Shown here: positions 58,589 through 64,000 of the stretch, piece by piece
Layout: each line of letters opens with the position of its first letter
Numbering within the stretch: position 1 is the first letter of the stretch
NCBI RefSeq assembly: GCF_004327285.1
Contig: NZ_QJUI01000009.1
Location: 1 to 64,000 of the forward strand
DNA from: Phytopseudomonas daroniae
GTDB taxonomy: Bacteria > Pseudomonadota > Gammaproteobacteria > Pseudomonadales > Pseudomonadaceae
Length of the DNA stretch: 64,000 nt
Reading direction: 5' to 3'
Program-made: the position numbers and the translations under genes
The notes under the pieces: generated by a model
What the model was told of the DNA's origin: nothing
The model's input: the letters and a program-made list of their open reading frames with translations, nothing else
Databases searched by the model: none

Positions 58589-59116
58589 TTACTTTTGATA
58601 AGCCGCAGCCGCCTTGGTGATCTCGGCGCGGGCCGCTTCGGCGTTGCCCCAACCTTCGACCTTGACCCATTTGCCTTTCTCGAGATCCTTGTAGTTCTCG
58701 AAGAAGTGCTTGATCTGCTCGATCAGCAGCGGGGGCAGGTCGGTGTATTCCTGGACGTCCTTGTAGATGGTGGTCAGCTTGTCGTGCGGGACGGCGATCA
58801 GTTTGGCGTCGCCACCGGCTTCGTCGGTCATGTGCAGGACGCCGACCGGGCGAGCGCGGATCACCGAGCCTGGCGCTACCGGATACGGGGTCACGACCAG
58901 CACGTCGAGGGGGTCACCGTCGTCGGCCAGGGTGTGCGGGATAAAACCGTAGTTGGCCGGGTAGAACATCGGGGTGGCCATGAAACGGTCGACGAACAGG
59001 CAGTCGGTGTCGTGATCGATTTCGTATTTGATCGGCGCGTGGTTGGCCGGGATTTCGATAGCGACGTAGATGTCATTCGGCAGGTCTTTACCGGCCGGAA
59101 CCTTGCTGTAGCTCAT
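58589..59116 (-). CDS. ppa: Inorganic pyrophosphatase
   Basis: A 175-residue family I pyrophosphatase: [45 protein letters not shown] contains the signature DGDPLDVLV, and [12 protein letters not shown] follows. The ATG at 59116 gives the standard N-terminus [20 protein letters not shown]; the frame extends to 59182. GGGAG lies before it. It hydrolyses PPi and drives biosynthesis. Confidence 0.97.
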   Translation of the reverse strand: MSYSKVPAGKDLPNDIYVAIEIPANHAPIKYEIDHDTDCLFVDRFMATPMFYPANYGFIPHTLADDGDPLDVLVVTPYPVAPGSVIRARPVGVLHMTDEAGGDAKLIAVPHDKLTTIYKDVQEYTDLPPLLIEQIKHFFENYKDLEKGKWVKVEGWGNAEAARAEITKAAAAYQK

Positions 59117-59290
59117 GGGTGACTCCCTGATGTGGGCCAAAAAAGTGGCCGAATTATAGGGGGATTCCCACCTTGTTGCCATTCTGCCATTCCAGCCATT
59201 GGTCTTATTCGCCTAGGCAGAGTGAAGTGGCGTTCTTGCGCCAAGTCTAGCTCTATCGTGCTTCCATCCACGCTTGGTGCAGGCGCTCTA

Positions 59291-60217
59291 TTAGTAGTGG
59301 GCGCTGCGGTCAACCAAACCGAGCATCGGTTCGCCACGCTGATGCCTGCGCAGGTTGGCGAGCAGCACTGCGAAGGCACTGTGTGGCGAGGTCATTGCGC
59401 CTATATGGGGGGTTAGCCAGATACGCGGATGCTGCCAGAAGGCGTGGGAGTGTTCTGGCGGCTCGCTATCGAGCACATCGATGATGGCATGCGCCAGCTG
59501 TCCGCTGTCCAGTGCTGCGAGTAGGTGATCTTCCTGAAGGTGTGCGCCACGGCCAAGGTTGATCAACTGTGCACCGCGCGGCAATGCGGCAAAGGTCTGG
59601 GCGTTGAGAATGCCTTGGGTTTCGCTGGTCAGCGGTAGCAGACAGACGAGGATGTCGCATTGGGCGAGAAATTCCGGCAACTGTTGTATGCCGTGATAGC
59701 TCTGCACACCCTCGAGTTGCTTGGGCGAGCGTGACCAGCCGCTGAGCGGGAAACCGAAGGGGCGCAGGCTGTCGAGCGCAGCGCTGCCCAGATTGCCCAA
59801 CCCCATGATGCCGATACGCCGTTGCGCCGCGGGCAGCAGAGCGTGTGCTTGCCACTGTTGTTGCTTCTGCTGGTCGAGGTAGAGGGGGATCTGGCGATGC
59901 AGAGCCATGACGGCAAAGCACAGATATTCGGTTATACCCTGGGTGATGCCCGGGTCGAGCATGCGCACCAGGTCGATGGAATCGGGCAGCTGCGCCGGGT
60001 CGAACTGGTCAACGCCGGCCGAGGTGGCGAACACCACGCTCAGGTTGGGGAAGCGCGTCGCGAGGTCTGCGGGTGGCTGCCAGGCGGCGAAGTAGCGGAT
60101 GTCACGCGCATCACCTACAGCCGGCCAGAGGCGTACCTCAATGTCGGGGGCGTACTGCTCGAAGAGCGCCTGCCATTGCCGGGCGCGCTCATCATCGGTT
60201 TTGAACAGCAGGGCCAT
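59291..60217 (-). CDS. GhrA-like glyoxylate/hydroxypyruvate reductase
   Basis: A 308-residue D-2-hydroxyacid dehydrogenase. NAD(P) motif GIMGLGNLGSAALDSLRPFGFPLSGWSRS (GxGxxG), catalytic arginine in INLGRGAHLQEDHL, glutamate in DVLDSEPP and histidine in WLTPHIGAMT are present. It follows the GhrA subgroup (short, HxxP-type ending with RRHQRGEPM). Reduces glyoxylate or hydroxypyruvate. It lies downstream of the dmlA-like gene on the same strand but is separated by 108 bases. Confidence 0.88.
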   Translation of the reverse strand: MALLFKTDDERARQWQALFEQYAPDIEVRLWPAVGDARDIRYFAAWQPPADLATRFPNLSVVFATSAGVDQFDPAQLPDSIDLVRMLDPGITQGITEYLCFAVMALHRQIPLYLDQQKQQQWQAHALLPAAQRRIGIMGLGNLGSAALDSLRPFGFPLSGWSRSPKQLEGVQSYHGIQQLPEFLAQCDILVCLLPLTSETQGILNAQTFAALPRGAQLINLGRGAHLQEDHLLAALDSGQLAHAIIDVLDSEPPEHSHAFWQHPRIWLTPHIGAMTSPHSAFAVLLANLRRHQRGEPMLGLVDRSAHY

Positions 60218-60325
60218 GAGTCGTCTCGTTGCAGTCGTGAAGATGTTGTAACCATGCCTGAGCGGCGCGCAACAATCCTCTGAATCCTGCTGCTGAAACA
60301 GAAGATTGCGCGCTATTCCGAGTTG

Positions 60326-61405
60326 TCAGCAGGCTGCTGCGATGGCCTTGCCGAGCGCCTCGGTGTTGCCGGTGCCACCAATATCACGGGTCAGCGGGGC
60401 GCGCTCCGGCCCCATGGCCAGGACGTTTTCGATGGCCGCCAGCACGGCAGCACCGGCCTCCGGGTGACCGAGGTGGTCGAGCATCATGGCGCCGCACCAG
60501 ATCTGTCCGATGGGGTTGGCGATGCCTTTGCCGGCAATGTCCGGTGCCGAACCGTGCACCGGTTCGAACAGGCTCGGGAAGTTGCGCTCGGGGTTGATGT
60601 TGGCCGACGGTGCGATGCCTATGGTGCCGGTACAGGCCGGGCCCAGGTCGGAAAGAATGTCGCCGAACAGGTTACTCGCAACGACTACATCGAACCAATC
60701 GGGGTGCAGGACGAAGTTCGCGGTGAGGATATCGATGTGGTACTTGTCGACCTTCACCTCGGGGTATTTCTTGCCCATTTCGGCGACACGTTCATCCCAA
60801 TACGGCATGGTGATGGCGATTCCGTTGGATTTGGTGGCGGAGGTCAGGTGCCTCTTCGGCCGGCTCTGCGCCAGGTTGTAGGCGAACTTGAGAATGCGGT
60901 CGACGCCCACCCGGGTCATCACCGTTTCCTGCAGGACGATTTCCCGCTCGGTACCCGGGAACATCTTGCCTCCGACGCTGGAATACTCGCCTTCGGTGTT
61001 CTCGCGTACTACCCAGAAATCGATGTCGCCGGGCTTGCGATTGGCCAGGGGCGCTTTCACGCCAGGCATCAGGCGGCAGGGCCGCAGGTTGACGTACTGA
61101 TCGAACTCGCGGCGGAACTGCAGCAGCGAATCCCAGAGAGAGATGTGATCCGGCACCACGTCTGGCCAGCCGACTGCGCCGAAGTAGATGGCATCGTACT
61201 CCTTGAGCAGCTCGAACCAGTTGTCGGGCATCATCTTGCCGTGAGCCAGGTAGTAATCGGCGCTGGCGAAGTCGAACCAGTCCCACTGCAGTTCGATGTT
61301 GTGCTTGGCCGTTACCGCGTCGAGTACACGCACGCCCTCTGGCATGACTTCCTTGCCAATGCCGTCGCCGGGGATCACTGCGATCTTGTAATGGGCTTTG
61401 CTCAT
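60326..61405 (-). CDS. D-malate/tartrate dehydrogenase (DmlA/TtuC type)
   Basis: A 359-residue decarboxylating beta-hydroxyacid dehydrogenase related to LeuB: IAVIPGDGIGKEVMPEG, NLRPCRLMPGVKAPL, VVRENTEGEYSSVGG, SNLFGDILSDLG and FEPVHGSAPDIAGKGIANP. The length and N-terminus fit the D-malate dehydrogenase / tartrate dehydrogenase-decarboxylase group rather than LeuB. It converts D-malate to pyruvate and CO2, or tartrate to related products. A LysR gene is divergent, as in E. coli dmlR-dmlA. Start taken at 61405; the frame continues to 61489. Confidence 0.88.
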   Translation of the reverse strand: MSKAHYKIAVIPGDGIGKEVMPEGVRVLDAVTAKHNIELQWDWFDFASADYYLAHGKMMPDNWFELLKEYDAIYFGAVGWPDVVPDHISLWDSLLQFRREFDQYVNLRPCRLMPGVKAPLANRKPGDIDFWVVRENTEGEYSSVGGKMFPGTEREIVLQETVMTRVGVDRILKFAYNLAQSRPKRHLTSATKSNGIAITMPYWDERVAEMGKKYPEVKVDKYHIDILTANFVLHPDWFDVVVASNLFGDILSDLGPACTGTIGIAPSANINPERNFPSLFEPVHGSAPDIAGKGIANPIGQIWCGAMMLDHLGHPEAGAAVLAAIENVLAMGPERAPLTRDIGGTGNTEALGKAIAAAC

Positions 61406-61462
61406 GATGCGACTCCTGGGATTGAAGGTAGACGCCGGCCAGTGTATGCAGTGTTCATGGAT

Positions 61463-61494
61463 TAATAATTGGTCTGCGGCGAAAGCCATTATTA
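61463..61494. promoter_or_regulatory. Inverted repeat in the dmlA-lysR intergenic region
   Basis: TAATAAT (61463-61469) and ATTATTA (61488-61494) form a perfect 7-bp dyad with an 18-base spacer in the 107-base divergent promoter. A candidate LysR-type binding site. Confidence 0.5.
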
Positions 61495-61512
61495 GATTTA
61501 GAGAAAGAATCC

Positions 61513-62424
61513 GTGAGTGCGATCGATGATCTGAGTTTTTTCCAGCAAGTGGCCACCCGCGGCAGCCTCACCGAAGTGGCGCGCCACCTGGGCCTTTCAT
61601 TGCCAGCCGTGAGCAAGCGTCTGAGTCAGCTAGAGGCGCGACTGGGTGTGCAATTGCTGCAACGCACCACGCGGCGGCTTTCGCTGACTCCCGAGGGGGC
61701 GCAGTATCTGGAAGGCGGGCGGCCGATCCTGCGGCAGCTCGAGGAGCTGGAGAGCGCGCTCGACAGTCGCCAGGCGACATTACGCGGTCGGCTGCGGATC
61801 AACGCTACCCTGGGATTCGGTAGGCGCCATCTGGCTCCCGTGGTTTCGGAGTTCGCTCGTCTGCATCCCGAGCTGGAAATATTCCTGGAGCTCACCAGTC
61901 AGCCCTTGAGCCTGCTGGATGATCAGTTCGACGTCGGCTTGTGCATGGGCGAACCGCCGGATTCGCGCCTGATCGGCGTCAGGCTATTGGAGAATCCGCG
62001 CATTCTATGTGCATCACCACGATACCTTGAAGCTATGCCTGAGCCGGCCTGCGTGGCTGATCTGGCGGCGCACAACTGTATCGTTTTACGCCAGTTCGGT
62101 AGCGACTATGCAATCTGGCGTTTCCGCAAGAACGGCCAGGAGTTCTCTCACAAGGTCAATGGCACATTATCCAGCAACGACGGTGAGGTGGCCGTCAGCC
62201 TGGCGCTGGAAGGTCACGGGCTGATCCTGCGCTCACGCTGGGATGTGCAGGAGCACCTTGAGACCAGACGCCTGCAGGCGCTACTGACAGATCATCAGGC
62301 CCCCCATGGCGATATCTACGCGGTCTACCAGCATCGCCGCCATATTCCCCAGCGTATTTCGATATTCGTTCGCTACCTGGCTCATGCGCTAAGCCAGCGA
62401 CTACCGTTTGCCGCGCTCAGGTGA
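61513..62424 (+). CDS. LysR-family regulator (DmlR-like)
   Basis: A 303-residue LysR protein starting at a GTG. Helix-turn-helix LSFFQQVATRGSLTEVARHLGLSLPAVSKRLSQLEARLGVQLLQRTTRRLSLTPEG; effector domain LRINATLGFGRRHLAPVVSEF, LDDQFDVGLCMGEPPDSRLI, LALEGHGLILRSRWDV. It most likely activates the divergent D-malate dehydrogenase gene, as E. coli DmlR does. Effector unknown. Confidence 0.88.
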   Translation: MSAIDDLSFFQQVATRGSLTEVARHLGLSLPAVSKRLSQLEARLGVQLLQRTTRRLSLTPEGAQYLEGGRPILRQLEELESALDSRQATLRGRLRINATLGFGRRHLAPVVSEFARLHPELEIFLELTSQPLSLLDDQFDVGLCMGEPPDSRLIGVRLLENPRILCASPRYLEAMPEPACVADLAAHNCIVLRQFGSDYAIWRFRKNGQEFSHKVNGTLSSNDGEVAVSLALEGHGLILRSRWDVQEHLETRRLQALLTDHQAPHGDIYAVYQHRRHIPQRISIFVRYLAHALSQRLPFAALR

Positions 62425-62642
62425 CGGTTTCGAGGCGATCATTCAGAGGTGTTTTGTGCATGATTTGAGGTTATGGGGTTGGTAACTATTCGTGCATTGC
62501 CCTGGTGCGTCATGCTCTTGTAACGTCCAGCTGTCCCGCTCGGATAAACAAAAAAAGCAAACCTGGGCAGAGCACGCGGGTGCCGGGTGTCAGTCGAGGG
62601 TTTTTGCGCTGCCGAATTAATCTACTTCCAGGATGATTTGCC

Positions 62643-63692
62643 ATGAAAACCTTGTCTGTTGCTGCAGCTTTTGGTTCCGTCCTATCCCTGTTGAGTCTTT
62701 CGGTGGCGTGTGCGACATCCGCCATGGCCGACCAGATCACCTTTGTCTCCCAAGGCGGTAGCTATCAGGAGGCGCAGACCAAGGCCATTCTCGACCCTGC
62801 CGCGAAAAAGCTGGGCCTGACCATCAAACAGGACAGTGCGCCGGACGCCTGGCCAATGGTCAAGGCCCAGGGCGACGCGAAGAAACCGGTATGGGATGTG
62901 ATCGATACGCCACCATCAAACTGCTTGCGTGGTGGCAACGAAGGACTGATCGAGCCGCTGGATCTGAGCAAGATGCCCAACGTGAAAAGCATGCCGGAGT
63001 CATACCGCACGCCGTACTCGGTGGCCTACGAGTTCTATTCATCGGTGATCGGCTACAACCGGAAAAACCTGAAAAAGATCCCCCAGACCTGGGCCGAATT
63101 CTGGGATGTGGAAAACTTCCCCGGCACCCGCGCCCTGCGTAACGATCCCATGAGTACCCTCGAAGCAGCGCTGCTTTCCGACGGTGTACCGCGTGACGAA
63201 CTCTATCCCCTGGATGTCGATCGCGCCTACAAGCGGCTGGAGCAGATCAAGCCGGACATCGCCGTGTGGTGGAGTTCGGGTGGGCAGTCGGCGCAGTTGC
63301 TGGCCGATGGCGAGGTCGACATGCTGATGATCTGGAACGGTCGCGCCAGCGCCGTTCAGCAGAGCAACCCGGATGTCGCCTTCACCTATAACGACGGCCT
63401 GCTGCAGAACACGCAGCTGTGTATCCTCAAGAATGCGCCGAACTACGATGCCGCGGTCAGGTTCATCAACGAAGCGCTGTCGCCTGAATTGCAGGCCAAC
63501 CTGCCGCTGTATATCGACTACGGCCCAGGTAACCCGGCGGCCTTCGAGACTGGCAAGATCACCGAGCAGCGTGCCAAGGAGCTGCCAAGTTCGCCGGATA
63601 ACGCTGCCAGGCAAGCGTTGATGTCGGAAGAGTGGTGGGCCTCGGCAGCCGGTATCGCGGCCAAGGATCGCTGGCTGAAATTCATTCAGTAA
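62643..63692 (+). CDS. ABC transporter substrate-binding protein, polyamine type
   Basis: A 349-residue exported binding protein: signal peptide to about residue 29 (ending ATSAMA) and the PotD-like type II fold (ITFVSQGGSYQEAQTKAIL, PVWDVIDTPPSNCLRGGNEGLIEPLDLSKMPN, IAVWWSSGGQSAQLLADGEVDMLMIWNGRA). Related proteins bind putrescine, spermidine or other amines and amino acids. The following gene is a GMC oxidoreductase, so its ligand may be an amine or alcohol fed to that enzyme. The permease genes are not in the window. Confidence 0.87.
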   Translation: MKTLSVAAAFGSVLSLLSLSVACATSAMADQITFVSQGGSYQEAQTKAILDPAAKKLGLTIKQDSAPDAWPMVKAQGDAKKPVWDVIDTPPSNCLRGGNEGLIEPLDLSKMPNVKSMPESYRTPYSVAYEFYSSVIGYNRKNLKKIPQTWAEFWDVENFPGTRALRNDPMSTLEAALLSDGVPRDELYPLDVDRAYKRLEQIKPDIAVWWSSGGQSAQLLADGEVDMLMIWNGRASAVQQSNPDVAFTYNDGLLQNTQLCILKNAPNYDAAVRFINEALSPELQANLPLYIDYGPGNPAAFETGKITEQRAKELPSSPDNAARQALMSEEWWASAAGIAAKDRWLKFIQ

Positions 63693-63707
63693 GCGCAGGG
63701 CACCTGC

Positions 63708-64000
63708 ATGATCGATTACCTGATCCTAGGTGGCGGCTCGGCGGGTTGTGTGCTCGCTGCCCGCCTTTCCGAAGACCCGGATAAACAGGTCTGTCTGATC
63801 GAGGCCGGGCGGGATATTTCCCTGAGCACGATGCCGCCAGCGATTCGCAGTCGTTATCCGGGCCGTGCCTACCTGGACGTCAGCAATATCTGGCAGCGGC
63901 TCGGCGCCTGGATGGGGAACCGGGCCGAGGCCGAGCGGCGTTATGAGCAGGGGCGAATTCTTGGTGGCGGCTCGGCGATCAATGCGCTGATGACCAACCG
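63708..64000 (+). CDS. GMC oxidoreductase, 5' part (cut by window end)
   Basis: The first 97 residues of a choline dehydrogenase-like flavoprotein: FAD motif YLILGGGSAGCVLAARLSED, and RRYEQGRILGGGSAINALMTN, the GMC signature 1. The start is the ATG at 63708, 15 bases after the binding-protein gene, so the two are likely one operon. The rest lies beyond position 64000. Confidence 0.85.
   Translation, partial: MIDYLILGGGSAGCVLAARLSEDPDKQVCLIEAGRDISLSTMPPAIRSRYPGRAYLDVSNIWQRLGAWMGNRAEAERRYEQGRILGGGSAINALMTN

Noticed and set aside
60323..61465. 380-residue plus-strand frame opposite the D-malate dehydrogenase gene
   Set aside because: Shadow frame; the minus-strand product carries every family motif.

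Overview
The window reads as a Pseudomonas chromosome segment, most likely the beginning of a draft contig. The evidence is high G+C coding sequence, typical Pseudomonas housekeeping clusters (rplU-rpmA-obgE-proB, ribF-ileS-lspA-fkpB-ispH, dadA-ridA-dadX next to pauR) and typical Pseudomonas intergenic hairpin repeats. From memory, the gene order follows blocks of P. aeruginosa PAO1 (kauB back to a LysR gene past rep; a chemoreceptor next to speC; a Lon-like gene through ispH), joined differently. Names rest on reading protein motifs and gene order; no database search was possible.

Layout. 1-45: a near-exact copy of an Illumina Nextera transposase adapter end, so these bases are probably not genomic. 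46-243: the start of an ESPR-type secreted adhesin or autotransporter gene, cut by the contig end. 0.4-3.0 kb: a NarL-type response regulator and its 7TM histidine kinase. 3.3-16.5 kb: a polyamine and alanine catabolism region: cupin protein, kauB aldehyde dehydrogenase, a frameshifted MFS transporter, a PLD lipoprotein, a MocR regulator, a PuuB-type oxidase, lrp, dadA, ridA, dadX and pauR. 16.7-27.3 kb: cytochrome c5, an acetyl-CoA hydrolase/transferase family protein, xpt, rep, a GGDEF-EAL protein, a MATE pump and a LysR regulator. 27.4-34.9 kb: a Cache chemoreceptor, speC, a Lon-like protease and small conserved proteins. 35.1-51.6 kb: core genes for isoprenoid, ribosome, proline, peptidoglycan, flavin and lipoprotein functions. 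58.6-64 kb: ppa, a GhrA-like reductase, a D-malate/tartrate dehydrogenase with divergent LysR regulator, a polyamine-type binding protein and a GMC oxidoreductase cut by the window end.

The unusual part is 51.7-58.5 kb, between ispH and ppa. It holds a GNAT acetyltransferase, a toxin-first hipA-hipB pair preceded by three copies of a 15-bp operator-like repeat, and a convergent, A+T-rich, tightly coupled operon encoding a small basic protein, a PP2C phosphatase with a long charged tail, a Ser/Thr kinase with an FHA-like C-terminus and a second Ser/Thr kinase. This kinase-kinase-phosphatase cassette beside a HipA kinase is the best candidate here for an undescribed stress or defence system. 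It resembles the reported TerY-PP2C-kinase triads but has a second kinase and no visible TerY (vWA) gene.

Other notable structures are a 266-bp MITE-like element (43726-43991) with a hairpin relative at 36163-36220, a 30-bp perfect palindrome (5636-5665), an inverted pair of 29-bp repeats (3198 and 10302), an inverted repeat at the pauR promoter and a Fur-like box at 36077.
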